This document shows positions 19,911 through 39,781 of a DNA stretch of 64,000 nucleotides, one piece after another. This DNA is from Colius striatus. Its lineage: Eukaryota > Chordata > Aves > Coliiformes > Coliidae. The DNA is taken from contig NC_084790.1 of assembly GCF_028858725.1 (NCBI RefSeq), positions 83,780,506-83,844,505 of the forward strand. The letters run 5' to 3'. The first letter of the stretch is position 1. The number at the start of each line of letters is the position of its first letter. The notes below the pieces were generated by a model that saw nothing but the letters and a program-made list of their open reading frames with translations, made no database searches and was not told where the DNA came from. The position numbers and the translations under genes are program-made.

Positions 19911-20499
19911 GCGGCTGTGCCAAGCCGTGAGCCCTGTCCCGGCTGCGCCTGCAGCAGCCGCCGCCTGGTGCCACGCAATAAAGCTGTGGGTCAATCTCAT
20001 GTCGTGTGCTGTGGGCTTCTTCCTAAGCAGCAAAAAGCATAAGGATGGCAATGCACCTGCTGGTTGCACAAGAGAATAGCAATATTGATTAAGAAAGATA
20101 CGTAACCATCTGCCCTATGGATCCTCCCACAGGGGAGGCCACCAGTGAGTCAGTGCAGGGCGCCCAGCTTTATAGGCAAAACCCCACGAGTCTGTGGGAG
20201 GTGTATTTTCTTCAGGCGGAGACCCCTGGGCTATCTTCCTCCATGCTGGATTTTGCCTGGGCTGGCCACGAATGGCAGAGGAATCCAAGGGAGCTCTCCA
20301 GAAAGCAATCCATTTCTCCACCGCTCTCTATTTTCGTAACCCGTCAGTGCCCGCTGATGGCTGCGAAGAAAATGCCGCAGTCTTCTTAGAGATGCGGGCG
20401 AGGTGTAGAAGAGAGAGAAGAGTAGTAGAGAAGAGAGCGAGCGAGGAGTATCAAACCCCAGACTGCAATGCGTCCAAAAAGGAGGGAGGTGTTTGGGAC

Positions 20500-20725
20500 A
20501 TTTGATTGGTGAAGGGAAACGGAGAGTTAATCCAGAGAGAATCAAGGCAATTGTGGAATTGCCCCTCCTGCAAACCAGAAAGGAATGGAAAGGTTTTGGG
20601 GACCAGCCGCCTGTTGCTCACTGGGAGTAGCTTCTTAGGCACAAGAAACAGAAGGGGTATATTCCAAGTTTCTAAATGAAGAAGCAAAGGCGTTAACTTG
20701 GGCAGACGGAGAGAAAAAGCTAATC
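20500..20725 (+). pseudogene. ERV pol remnant: reverse transcriptase connection region
   Basis: One frame reads RIKAIVELPLLQTRKEWKGFG, resembling the retroviral RT segment that precedes the LGxxGYCRLWI motif. It is short and broken. It belongs with the plus-strand RNase H and integrase pieces further right. Confidence 0.5.
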
Positions 20726-20737
20726 CAGGAATTACAG

Positions 20738-21300
20738 TGCTGTCACTGCTCTGCGAGGAGCACCTTTTGCTTGCTAAGAGGGGCAGGGGGCTGCAGTGCA
20801 GGCCTGGTAAGGAGTTCTCGGACATTGAATCACGGCTCTGGTGTAAGCAGTGCCACAATTGGATAAAGCCTTTGAGCTGTTTGTCACAGTAGAGGAGGGA
20901 GCCGCCTCAGCAGCGTTGACTCCTGTGCCACAAGTGAAAACGGCTTTGGCACAGAAGGCTGGCAGATGGCTAACCCATTTTAGAATCTGAAAATGTGAGG
21001 CAATGTTAAGAGAAAAAGGGGATTTTGTCTTGGCCTCTGGTGTGGAGGAATGCTTAAGGGAGCATGGACATGGATCCCGGGGTATAATGTTAGGCCTGAT
21101 GGGGCAAGGCAGTCTGATTTCTAGTTATATGAATTTAATGCACAATCAAGACCAGAGTCAGAGCCATGGTTAAAGCAGTTGCTGTCACGTAGTCAGCGCA
21201 GACAGCAGGCCGCCTTCTGCTGCCTCAAGGTCGGGCTGTTTTCAGCTAACGAGCTAACAGCTCAAGGTGGAAAACAACTTTGGAGAAAAACAAGATAGGA
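20738..21300. other. Mostly unassigned; short LTR-like start
   Basis: 20,738-20,850 (GCTTGCTAAGAGGGGCAG, GGCCTGGTAAGGAGTT) resembles 56,930-57,015, so it is probably the start of a dispersed LTR-type repeat. The rest is unrecognised. Confidence 0.35.
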
Positions 21301-21303
21301 AAA

Positions 21304-21640
21304 TGTGAGGGAGCTCGCTTATTGCAGAAACCGCAAGTAGGATGAACATGAGAATGTAATCTATTAGCTGCTGTTGCTGAGCTAGCTTTGAAGCTGCTGG
21401 ATATAGAAGTTAGAGCCTGCTTTTAATAAAGTGAAGATTTCTGCTGTCACTCACATTGAGTAGGACTGATTTCTTCCCACCCAGCTGAGAATCGGACCCT
21501 GGGTTGATCGCCGCAGGAAGTAGGCTTAGAGCTGGTTTTTCAAGCTTCGAGCCTGGTACATTTTTCAGGCTTCGAGCCTGGTTTGCAGACTTCGAGTCTG
21601 GTTTTTAGGCCAAGAGCCGAAAACTTCGCAGCACTCCGGC
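21304..21640 (+). mobile_element. LTR-like sequence with poly(A) signal and short tandem motif
   Basis: A TGTGAGGG start follows a purine-rich stretch, and an AATAAA lies at about 21,425-21,430 in a TTTTAATAAAGTGAAG context. After it comes a four-fold imperfect repeat of CTTCGAGCCTGGTTT (21,543-21,618). The layout suggests LTR U3-R followed by U5/leader. No matching second LTR was found. Confidence 0.4.
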
Positions 21641-21689
21641 TCATGCCTTAATCCAGCCACTTTCCTCTGGAAGGGAGACATGGAATGTG

Positions 21690-22400
21690 CCGACCTTGAA
21701 CACAGTTGTTTAGGCAGAGTATCAGACTAAAGTGTGAGAGGATTTCAAAGACACTCCTTCACACGTAGGCCCCCACCTATTTATTGATGGCTCAATAAAT
21801 GCCACAGAGTCATTACGGTTGGAAAAGACCTTGAAGATCATGGAGTCAAAGCACTAACCTCACCCTGCCAGGCCCACCCCAAAACTAAATGGCATCCCTC
21901 AGCACCTCATCCACCTGTCTTTTGAATCTTCCAAGTGATGGTGACTCTTCCTAACTTCTAATCCAAACCTGCCCTGATGCAACTGCAGCCCGTTTCCTCG
22001 AGTCCTAAAGACCAGGTTCCTCGGGAGTAATTGAAGGCAAAAGGCACAGTGGCTGTGCACTTGTTAAAGGGATGAGTCAAGACACAAAGGAAGCAGGGCC
22101 GTTACCAAATAGCTGGCCAGCCCGGACATGTGAATTAGATGCCTTCGCCAGAGCCTCACCACCGTTAGAAGGGAAAGAAGGATCAGTTTCTCCTGATTCA
22201 AGGTATGCCTTTGGAGTGGTCCACGCTTCTGGAAAAAGTGGGAAGAAAGAGGCTCCATCAGTAGCAAAGGAAGAGAATTGGTACACGGAGAATTCATTAA
22301 ACAGGCTTTAAAGAACTGATCACTTCCAAATGAGATTGCGGTGGTCCACGTGAATGGGCATCCAAAAGGGAGATCTTTTATGGCCTAAGCGATGAAATGG
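21690..22400 (+). pseudogene. ERV pol remnant: RNase H, interrupted by CR1
   Basis: An RNase H start (LFIDGSINA, near 21,775-21,800) continues after a CR1 insertion as VIEGKRHSGCALVKG, then SRYAFGVVHASGK (near 22,205) and HVNGHPKGRSF (near 22,350). Domain order is correct but frames shift and stops occur. It leads into integrase sequence. Confidence 0.7.
21803..22020 (-). mobile_element. CR1 LINE 3' fragment nested in ERV RNase H
   Basis: The plus strand reads CACAGAGTCATTACGGTTGG and CTTGAAGATCATGGAGTC, the reverse complement of a CR1 3' end. It splits the RNase H reading into two parts, so the CR1 is younger than that ERV. Confidence 0.75.
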
Positions 22401-22828
22401 CCAAAGAGGCAGCGTTAGGTCATGCAATTGTGAGTGTGTCCAATCTCACCCCGCAAGCACCTTCGCCAAAAGGGACTCCAGTATTTACAGAAGACTCAAC
22501 ATGAAGGGAGTTGGGAACCTCTGAGACACAGGGAAACTGGCTTCTCCCGGATGGAAAAGAAACAATAAATAAACAAGCTATGAGGGAAATGGTGGCTATT
22601 TTCCATCCAAGAAGACATCGGGGGGACGCAAGCAAGATGGGATTTAGTTTTGAGAAGATAGGGATGTGTAGGAATAGACCCAGTGGCCAAAGAAATTTGC
22701 CAACGATGTGTGACTGACCTATAAAAAGATGGAGAAAAAGGTCCTGAAGAAACAGCCCCCAGGAGGAAGAAAACCTAGTCTAAGGCCCTTTAAAGCACAG
22801 ACCTTTTTTTAAGAATTAGGTCCCGAGC
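22400..22828 (+). pseudogene. ERV pol remnant: integrase N-terminus
   Basis: The reading includes INKQAMREMVAIFHPRRH (the H-x3-H pair of the zinc domain) and then, in another frame, CQRCVTD (the C-x2-C pair). Frameshifted and stopped. 22,661-22,828 duplicates the left edge of the window. Confidence 0.65.
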
Positions 22829-23390
22829 TTGTCTTCTTTTTGTCTTTTCTCAAGAATAAAGAGCTGGAGCATGGCCATGGAGGGCTATGGATTGTTCAGG
22901 AGAGACAGGCTGACAAGGCGAGGGAGTGGAGTTGCTCTCTATGTGAGGGAGCAATTAACGTGCATTGAGCTCTGCCTGAGTGGGGAGGAGGGGCAGGTTG
23001 AGTGCTTGGGGGTGAAAATTAAGGGGCAGGGTAAGGTAGGTGATACTGCCGTAGGAGTTTGCTACAGGCCACCTGATCAGGAGGAGGAAGTGGATGAGGC
23101 CTTCTACAAACAGCTGGGAGCTGCCTCACAGTCACAATCCCTGGTCCTCATGGGAGACTTCAACCTCCCTGATATTTGCTGGCAAAGCCACTCAGCCAAG
23201 CGCACACGGTCCAGGAGGTTCCTAGAGCATGTTGATGACAACTTCCTGACACAGGTGATTGAGGAACCAACGAGGAGGGGTGTGCTGCTGGAGCTGGTGC
23301 TGACAAATAAGGAGGGTCTGGTTGGAGATGTGGAGGTTGGAGGCAACCTTGGCTGCGGGGATCACGACATGGTAGATTTCAAGATGCTGT
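22829..23390 (+). mobile_element. CR1 LINE fragment, ORF2 endonuclease domain (second copy)
   Basis: Near-identical to 166-722, with GDFNLPDICW preserved. Ends with GDHDMVDF at about 23,385, after which the sequence differs from the left-edge copy. Confidence 0.85.
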
Positions 23391-23399
23391 GTGGAAGAG

Positions 23400-24530
23400 G
23401 CAGAGCTGGTTTAGTTTAGCGATGGGCTTGGCAGTGTCAGCTTAGTGCTTGGACTCGAGGATCTTAAAGGTCCTTTCCAATCATAACTGGTTGAATGACA
23501 GAGCCCAGAGGGTGGTGATCGATGGCACAGAGGCGAGTTGGAGGCCTGTGGCCAGTGGAGTTCCACAGGGATCGATTCTGGGCCCAGTCTTGTTCAACAT
23601 CTTCATCAACAACCTGGATGAGGGGACAGAGTGACCCTCAGCAAGTTCCCTGCTGGCACCAAACTGGGAGGACCGGCTGATTCCCCAGAAGGCTGTGCTG
23701 CCATTCAGCGGGATCTCCACCGGCTTGACAGTTGGGGCAGAGGGGAACCTCCTGAGGTTCAAGAAGGACAAGTGCAGAGTCCTGCATCTGGGAAGGAACA
23801 GCCCCACGCACCAGTACAGGCTGTGGGTCGAACTGCTGCAGAGCAGCTCTGCAGAGAGAGACCTGGGAGTCCTGATTGATAATAAACTAAATATGAGCCA
23901 GCAATGTGCCCTCGTGGCCGAGAAGCCAATGGCATCCTGGGATGCATCAAGAAGAGTGTGGACAGCAGGTCAAGGGAGGTTCTTCTCCCCGTCTACTCTG
24001 CCCTGGTGAGGCCTCATCTGGAGTCCTATGTCCAGTTCTGGGCTCCTCAGCTCAAGAGGGACAGGAAACTGCTGGAGAGAGGCCAGCGCAGGGCCACCAA
24101 GATGATCAGGGGTAGGGAACATCTTTCATACGCGGAAAGGCTGTGGGAACTGGGGCTGTTTAGTCTGGAGAAGAGGAGACTGAGGGGAGATCTTATTAAC
24201 ATTTATCAATATTTAAAGGGTGGGTTTCAGGAGGTTGGGACATCCCTCTTTTTAATAGTATCTAGCAACAGGACAAGGGGTGATGGGATGAAGCTGGAAC
24301 ACAAAAGGTTCCACTTAAACATAAGAAAAAACGATTTCACTGTGAGGGAGCCCTGGCCCAGGCTGCCCAGAGGGGTTGTGGAGTCTCCTTCCTTGGAGGT
24401 CTGCAAGACCCGCCTGGACATGTTGCTATGCGACCTGATCTAGGTGACCCTGCTTCTGCAGGGGGGCTGGACTAGATGATCTCTAAAGGTCCCTTCCAAC
24501 CCCTACCATTCTGTGGTTCTGTGATCATTA
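23400..24530 (+). mobile_element. CR1 LINE, ORF2 reverse transcriptase tail and 3' end
   Basis: A short CR1 3' piece (about 23,410-23,485) precedes a longer fragment with RT sequence [20 protein letters not shown] and NLDEGTE. Then come [42 protein letters not shown] and [20 protein letters not shown], and a 3' end with ACCATTCTGTGGTTCTGTGAT at 24,506-24,526. Frameshifts near 23,635 and 23,905 disable it. Confidence 0.85.
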
Positions 24531-25200
24531 TATGCTTAGTTTTCATGTGATGGCGGATTGTCAGTTTATTTGGATTTCTTGTTATTGCTTGAATAATCAT
24601 TTGATTAAATACTGTTTTGTGGCTTAATTAGTATTTTAGACAGGTGTAAGCAGGCCTATTATTAGAAATACCTATACCAAAATGAGCAATATTGTGATTA
24701 ATGTTACATTTACTCACCAATCATTTGGATTATGGGTTTGAATTTGAGTATCATTAGTTACCCACACTAGGCTGGACGAGATCTTTATCTGTGCTTCCAC
24801 CAGACTGTGAAAATAACAGGAAATCTACATACAGAGATTTTCAGCTTGAAAGTCTCTTGGTCTCCCACTACTCTTCAGTTTGGGGATGGTTCTTACTTCA
24901 CTCTGGTGTCGTGGATTCAGACCCGGGATCAGTTTGACAGTAGTCACCAGGTTTTATTCTGGTTCTTAGTTGTCCCATTTGAACTTCTTTTGCACAGCTG
25001 GATTTTTCTAGTATTTTCTTATAATTGAGGCACAACAACCCGACCTTCAAGGTTGTGCACTATTTATCAGAATTTCCCTTGCATTCCATACATGAGTGTA
25101 TTCATTCTTTTCTGCTATTTATATTTTCAGGGTAATGTGTTTTACAGTGCATTATTGCTGTTTGGGCTGGCTTTTTAATCGTCATCAGTATTCACAACAT
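24531..25200. other. Unassigned AT-rich sequence
   Basis: No gene seen. It may be further decayed ERV on the minus strand, since RNase H follows immediately to the right on that strand. Confidence 0.25.
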
Positions 25201-26945
25201 TTCCTTCTGATGCTTAATATTTGTCCCCTGGGAGGATAAGAATCCTCGCTCTTTCCACAGGGCTCCGTGGACATGGACTACTCCAAAAGCGTATTTCGAG
25301 TCTGTCCGTATGGTTCTTGTTTGTTTGTTTTTACTTGGTTCCAAAGCTCATATCAAAACAATTCATTCTGCCTTTTGTGCTGATGTCACGTTGGGCAATG
25401 CATTCCCCTCTATTACCGTATTTGCGGTTGTGCCGCACATCCAGGGATCGGCTTCCTCTCTGCAAGAAGCTGCTGCCGTCTGTCAACAGCTCCTATGCAG
25501 GGGCTTCCAGAGGGACAGCCTTCAGGTCCTCTCGACTGGAGCACACGTGTTCAACAGCTGCTATGCAGTCATGTTCTGGTCGTTCTTTCTCCTGAGGAGC
25601 ACTTAAGAAAACTGCAGGATTCACAAGATGGGTTGTGAATTTCAGGACCACGTGGTTCTGTTCTGTAAGAATTACCTGATCTTTTTATCATTTTGCTGGG
25701 AGAGAGAGCCAATGTCCCCCTTTCTGTTGTAATACTGTAGTGACTATGTCACGATTCTCTCCAAAGTAAGTTTCCACGCTTCTTGTATCAGGATCACTGT
25801 TGCTGCTCCAGTTCACAGACAGGAAGGCCATCCTTTACTTACTGTGTGCTTGGATAAGCATCCCACCAGCCTCTTCCAGATTCCCATCTTCTGGGTCAGC
25901 GCTCCCAGGGCAAGACATTTGTCCTTTCATAGACAAATAACTGAAAGTCTTTAGTTACATGAGGTAATCCTAAAGCTGTTGTTGACATCAGAGCTTGCTT
26001 AAGCTTTCAAAAGGCATTTCAAAAGGGTGACCCCATACAAAAGGAGTAGATTTTTGGGCTTCATATACAAGTTTGCCTATCAGGGCATAGTTCATTATTC
26101 AAAGATGACACCAGCCAGCTATCTTCAGGAATGCCCTTAATTCTTGCACAGTCTGTGGCTCAGGAATGGCACAGATTGTTTCCTTTTGCTCAGTTCCCGG
26201 CTTTCTTTTGGCTTTTGAAATTTCAAAGCCCAAATATATTACAGTTTGGATTGCTGTCTGAGCTCTCTTCATGGGCATCTTATGTTTATTAAGTCCCCAA
26301 AAGTTTAAAAGTCCAATGGTTACCTGAACACAGGCTGGCTTTTCTTCAATGGCTGTTCAACTCTCATTCACGTACTGCAGGATCAGGTGTTCTGGTTGTG
26401 AGGTCACTGTTTCTTCCAGATTTTTAGCTTCTTTGCCGACTGATTCCTGAAGATTGTCAGATTGCTTTTGAATCCTTGGGGTAGTCGTGTCCAAATCGTT
26501 GTACCTTGTGCCCTGTCTGTGGGTTCTCCCACTCAAAAGTAAACAATTTATGGCTTTTCTGCTCCAGGGGTATGCAAAAGAAAGCATCCTCTAAATCAAG
26601 CACTGCAAGAGACTAGTATGTTTCTTTAAGAGCTGTTCACAACGTGTAGGATTTGCCACCACTGCGTGGATGTACTCACCCGTGGGCTTCCTTACTGACA
26701 AAACGGGAGTATTAGACTCTGATTCACGCTCCGCTAGGATTTAACTTTACCTTTAACACAACCTTCACAGGTTGGGCTAGTTGAGATTTCTTTCATAATA
26801 TCCGTTTCCCATGTAGTGGGGATTACTGCATGATCCACCTCTGGGGGAGTTTCTTGTACCTTTGTTTTTTTCTGGTATCGTGAAAATTTCCCAAACTCAG
26901 CCTCCTTGGTGAAGCCGCTCCCAAAGAGAAGAACACTCATGAGAA
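25200..26945 (-). pseudogene. ERV pol remnant: reverse transcriptase and RNase H
   Basis: Reading the minus strand from 26,945: an RT beginning (EVDHAVIPTTWETD), then LPQGFKSN-type sequence, and QYVNES at the polymerase active site where gammaretroviruses have YVDD (near 26,360). After that come QTVQELRAFLKIAGWCHL (near 26,115) and RNase H TDGSSFLQRGSR (near 25,440-25,475). Domain order is correct, with many stops and frameshifts and an altered active site. Inactive. Confidence 0.75.
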
Positions 26946-28080
26946 ATCAGGCACAGTGAAAACAAGAGTGATAACGAGGGGGATTGTATAAACCCATGCA
27001 CCCACAAGCCATAAAACATCTGAGAACAATGTTGGGAGTGATTGCTTCAGAGGAGGAAAAGAGTTTGTTATATTAACCATTAGGCTGTTTACTGTCCTGA
27101 ACCCCTGTGACTTTTGGTCCTGAGTGCCAGGTAGTTGGTACCATTCTGGTTCAGAACACCAAATAATCAGTAGCTTCAGTCAGTCAGTTGGCCAAGTGAC
27201 TTTGAAATAAGTATGAATATGGATCTCTTGTGTAATAAGGGACCAATCGATGAGAGTGATGTAGTGGGTGAAACTAACAAATAACTAATCCAGGTAAAGT
27301 GTAAATGTAATGAACAATTCTAAATGGGCTTTTATGCAGGGTAAAAAAGAACCAAAGGCTGTTGGGTATAAATACATGTTAATTCTAACGCCTCGTGGGA
27401 CATTGTTTGGGAATGATACCACATCCCCCGTGCAAGGCCAAATAACGGACGGACGTCTTGCTTGTCTAACTTTTGTGTAGATAAGTTTTTCTTCCCCAGC
27501 AGATTTGCAGCAATCTGATGGAACGACCAGAGATGACAGTCCTGCAGGAGTCCTGACACGCTACTCAGCTAGGGGTGATAGGCTGAAACAGACCTAGTTG
27601 AGCTTGACAGAACTCTTCAGGACTCAATGATGCCAGTTCTATAGGCTAACCATAGGAAAGCTGCAGAAGAGTTAACAGATAAGCTGTTAACTGCCTCTTC
27701 TGGCTGCACAGATGGGCAAGATATAGAATTTGAGTTCTTTTCCCTTACTTGACTGCAGGCTACTGAAGTTGCATCAACGAGGAGATGTTGTGGCTCTAGT
27801 GTGAGAGAATTGGATTACATGGCAAGGACTGAAGCTGCTTTGAGCCTCCTTTAGCCACCTGTATGACCATCTAAGAAGGATCACGAGAGCAAGAGAACAC
27901 AAAGCTCTCCTCTACAAGTTCTCATGGCTGTTGCCACATTGGCACAGCAATGAGACATTTCCAGAATGGGTCAGGTGGTGTCAGGAGGCTCTTCACACAA
28001 TGAGCTTGTATAGTAAATTCCAGACACCCAGGCATTCTGGAAACGACCCCCAGCTGGCCAGAGGGTAGAGATTATGAAAC
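26946..28080. other. Unassigned sequence between ERV fragments
   Basis: No gene or repeat recognised. Probably decayed ERV internal sequence, by position. Confidence 0.25.
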
Positions 28081-28615
28081 ATTAGCTGAGACTGAGGTGA
28101 CACGTGCTGAAGAGGCCCCACCATATAATGAGCTGTCAGAAGATGAGAAGCAATATGCTTTGTTCTTTGATGGGTCCTTTTATATATTGTGGGGAAACAC
28201 TGGAGGTGGAAGGTGGCTGCATGGAGTCCCTTACAACAAAGAGGACCACATGGAGTGGGTCATTCACATCCCATGTCATGCACCAGCCCCTGGGAAAAGT
28301 GAGCGATGTGGTGGACTGTTAGGGACCACATTGATAGCAATGGAGGGTGGGACCTTGAACATCGGGACACACATCTACCAAAGGCCACCCAGAGAGTCAA
28401 TACGAGGGGATCTGTGGGTTGAGCTGGCAGTGTAAAGAGTATGTTACAAACGATTTTGGTTTGATCCTGCCTCGGGCAAAGGTGAACCCATCCAAGGGAC
28501 TGATTTTGCTGGATGCACCTGGTGGGTGATGGGGAAGGTTGGGGAAGTTCGATGCGTACCTCAGGGAGATTTGATTTTGGATGAGAATAGCTAGTGAACC
28601 CAGTGGTATTAATTA
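28080..28615 (+). pseudogene. ERV pol remnant: RNase H start joined to integrase
   Basis: A 112-codon open frame begins with KQYALFFDGSF (RNase H catalytic Asp region). It jumps within about 45 codons to HIPCHAPAPGKSERCGGLL, an integrase core segment with the third catalytic Glu, then DLWVELAV and a stop. A downstream reading CTWWVMGKVGEVRCVPQGD is the integrase C-terminal tail known in avian ERVs. Large internal deletion; inactive. Confidence 0.6.
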
Positions 28616-29117
28616 CTAAATAACCACCACTTTGTCATAAAGACTCGATGCTTTGTCCCGTTGCAAAGGCTGTGTTCACCCACTGGAGTGACAGTTTTAG
28701 CACAAGCACTTCAGGCAACAGATGTGGATTTGTGGATCTGATTCCACAAGTACCTTCTAACTCCATGTTAGTGGGAACTTGCTGTTCTGCCTCGTGTGTT
28801 TCCTAATAGTGCTTTGCCCTGAGTGTACTCTTCAGAAAGAGGTGTCCTGATGCAGGAGATGCACCCAGCGCTGAGAACGGAACCTGGAGCAGTGGGTTGG
28901 TATCATCTCAGCAGGAAAACCTGAAAGACTGCTGTGACAGTTGGAGCCCTGAAGTCATGGGCCAAATGAACTCAGTGGTCAGGTTAGAGGGGTGGCCTGT
29001 GGACTAAGGGGATGATATCTCTGTGTGTAGGTAAATCAGTGACAGAAACACGTTGATAGGAAGTTAGAATGTGTATGATTTGGGCATGATGTAGATGGAC
29101 TAGAGTAAGGGGTGGAC
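28616..29117. other. Unassigned sequence
   Basis: Nothing recognisable; probably ERV 3' internal sequence, since an LTR start follows. Confidence 0.25.
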
Positions 29118-29250
29118 AATGTCTTGGGTTTGGCAGGGATAGGGTTAACTTTCCCTAGGAGGCCTGAGAGATCAGCAGCTGAGGGAAGAACCCTTGCAGG
29201 GGCAAGACAGTCTTGTTTTGGTCATGAATCATGGGACAGAGCAGATAAAC
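29118..29250 (+). mobile_element. Avian ERV LTR start, truncated
   Basis: TGTCTTGGGTTTGGCAGGGATAGGGTTAACTTT has the typical beginning of a common avian LTR family (TGT-C-TGGTTT...GGGATAGAGTTAA). It is cut off by CR1 sequence at about 29,255. Confidence 0.55.
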
Positions 29251-29254
29251 AGCT

Positions 29255-30400
29255 TCAAAACAGTTTCAGCAAGACCACTGTGCCCAGAATGAGATATTTC
29301 ACCATTAATGAAGCAGTTAATATTAAAGCTAACACCCCACGTTGAATCCCTCTGATGACCATCTTTTCCTTCATGTGCTTAGAGATGACATTCAGGATGA
29401 GATGTTCCATCACCTTTCCAGGGATGGAGGTGAGGCTGACCAGCCTGTAGTTTCCTGGGTCATTGTTCCTGCCCTTTTTGCAGACTGGAGTGACATTGGC
29501 CTTTCTCCAGTCCTCAGGCACCTCGCCTGTCCCCCATGATTGTTCAAAAATGATGGAGAGAGGTTCTCCTCCCTCTCTACTCTGCACTCATGAGACTGCT
29601 TCTGGAATCTTGTGTCCAGGTCTGTCTGGGCCCCTCAGTTCAAGAAGCACAGGGAGCTGCTGGACAGGGTTCAGCACAGGGCCACAAAGATGTTGAAGAC
29701 AGTGGAGCATCTCCCGTATGATAAAAGGCTGAGGGAGCTGGGGCTCTTTAGCTCGGAGACTGAGGGGTGACCTCATTAATGTTTACAAATATGTAAAGGG
29801 TGGGTGTCAGGAGGCTGGAGCCAGGCTGTGCTCAGTGATGGTCAATGACAGGACAAGGGGCAATGGGTACAAACTGGAACAGAAGAGGTTCCAAAGAAAT
29901 ACAAGGAATAATTTCTTCCCAGTTGAGGTGAGGGAGCACTGGCAGGGGCTGCCCAGATGGGCTGTGGAGTCTCCTTCTCTGGAGACATTCAAATCCAGCT
30001 GGATGAGTTTCTGTGTGACCTACTCTAGGTGGTGCTGCTCTGGCAGGGGGGTTGCACTGGATGAGCTTTCAAGGTCTCTTCCAGCCCTTGAGATTCTGTG
30101 ATTCTGTGAGAGCAGCTTAACATTAACATTTGCAGTCCCTTGGCACTTGTGGGTGCATCCCATCAGGAGCCATTGATTTATGGGTGTCCCCCAAACCTAT
30201 CAGGTCTCCGATCCCATCCTCCTCCACCAAGGGAATATCTTCTCTTCTCCCTGTCCTCCAAGGGCTGGGCTTCCCCAGGGCCAGCCTTGTCTGTAAGTAC
30301 TGAAGCAAGTGCATGAAGCAGCTCCACCTCTGCACCCTCACCAGGACACCATCTGTGTTCAGCAGAAGGCCCACAGGCACCGCAGCTTCAAAAGTTTCCC
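29255..30400 (-). mobile_element. CR1 LINE reverse transcriptase fragment, split by a nested CR1
   Basis: The minus strand from 30,400 reads the start of the CR1 RT region (DTHKSMAPDGMHPQVPRD, near 30,145-30,200). The reading resumes at 29,560 with EPLSIIFEQSWGTGEVPEDW and ANVTPVCKKGRNNDPGNYR, ending near 29,255. The gap between holds a plus-strand CR1 3' end. Confidence 0.8.
29562..30117 (+). mobile_element. CR1 LINE 3' end, nested
   Basis: ORF2 C-terminal readings (LMRLLLESCVQVCLGPSVQ type, [20 protein letters not shown]) run into a canonical CR1 3' tail with GAGATTCTGTGATTCTGTGA at about 30,090-30,109. It is inserted in the opposite orientation inside another CR1. Confidence 0.8.
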
Positions 30401-31204
30401 CAAGGCCTCAGTGTCCAGAGACAGACCTTGGCTTCGTTGACTGAGAAACTAAGCTTACATTGAACACCCTTCTGGCAGCCTCACGCACAATGAACAAAAA
30501 GTGGTACATGCTGAGCATCTATGACCACTGTCCTCCTCTCTGCACCCAAATGATGTTAAGTACCACCCTGCACATGGTGGGGAGGGGCGGCAGTGAAGTT
30601 TGGGGTAGAGAAACCCTCAGGGAGAGGGAGCCTTTCAGCCTTTTGAGCGTTTTGGCTCTACAAGTTGACTTAGAGACACAGAGCAAGGAGAAAGACTGAA
30701 GACCCAGGTGAGCCAGCCGATGGGCTGTGCTCCTCTTCCTCCACCCTGCCAGGGACACCCCCAGCAGCAGCATTGCTGCCCCTTCATCATGTATTAGTGC
30801 TACTGCAGTGACTCTATTTAGCAAGAGCAATCTTGAATCTGTTTTATCTGTCACATCTATCCATTACCTGTTTTCCAGCCTTCTGGAACTGTGGCTCAAA
30901 TCAAATTCTAACCCTTGGCTTTGCGAAGCTGCTTCAGTGCCAGTCCCCCAGGAGGGATGCTGACAGGCTTCCTCTCCCCCTTCACACGACCCTCTGGCCT
31001 GGCATGTCACAGAACCGGCTGCTGCTGCTCTCTGTTCTCGCAGGGGTCTCAAATCCCCCACCAGTGACAACACGCCCTGGTTTTTTGGAGCTCCTTGAGC
31101 AAGCACGTGTCCTGGGGAGTCTACAAAGGCACGTGCTGCTCGGGCAGCCAGGCAGGAAGGGCAGCACTCAGCACAGAACATAGAGGCCTTTTTACACTGA
31201 AACT
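30401..31204. other. Intergenic sequence downstream of ATP5F1A
   Basis: No gene or repeat recognised on either strand. Confidence 0.3.
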
Positions 31205-31210
31205 TTTATT
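31205..31210 (-). promoter_or_regulatory. ATP5F1A poly(A) signal
   Basis: AATAAA on the minus strand, 100 bases past the stop codon. Confidence 0.8.
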
Positions 31211-31309
31211 CTGAGATCTGTACATTCAGGTCGCACATTTTTCCTCTTTGATGGAGCTGGAGCACAGGGTCACAACAACAGCCTGGTCTGTTTGAACAGT
31301 TGTAAGAGT

Positions 31310-39781
<8,472 letters not shown>

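Larger units (their letters stand above)
16077..20378 (-). repeat. Right arm of large inverted repeat
   Basis: Reverse complement of 4,919-9,432. From left to right it holds ERV integrase (minus), CR1 pieces (plus), truncated speriolin-like copy C (plus) and the flank shared with 4,919-5,280. Large indels relative to the left arm are listed under that feature. Confidence 0.9.
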
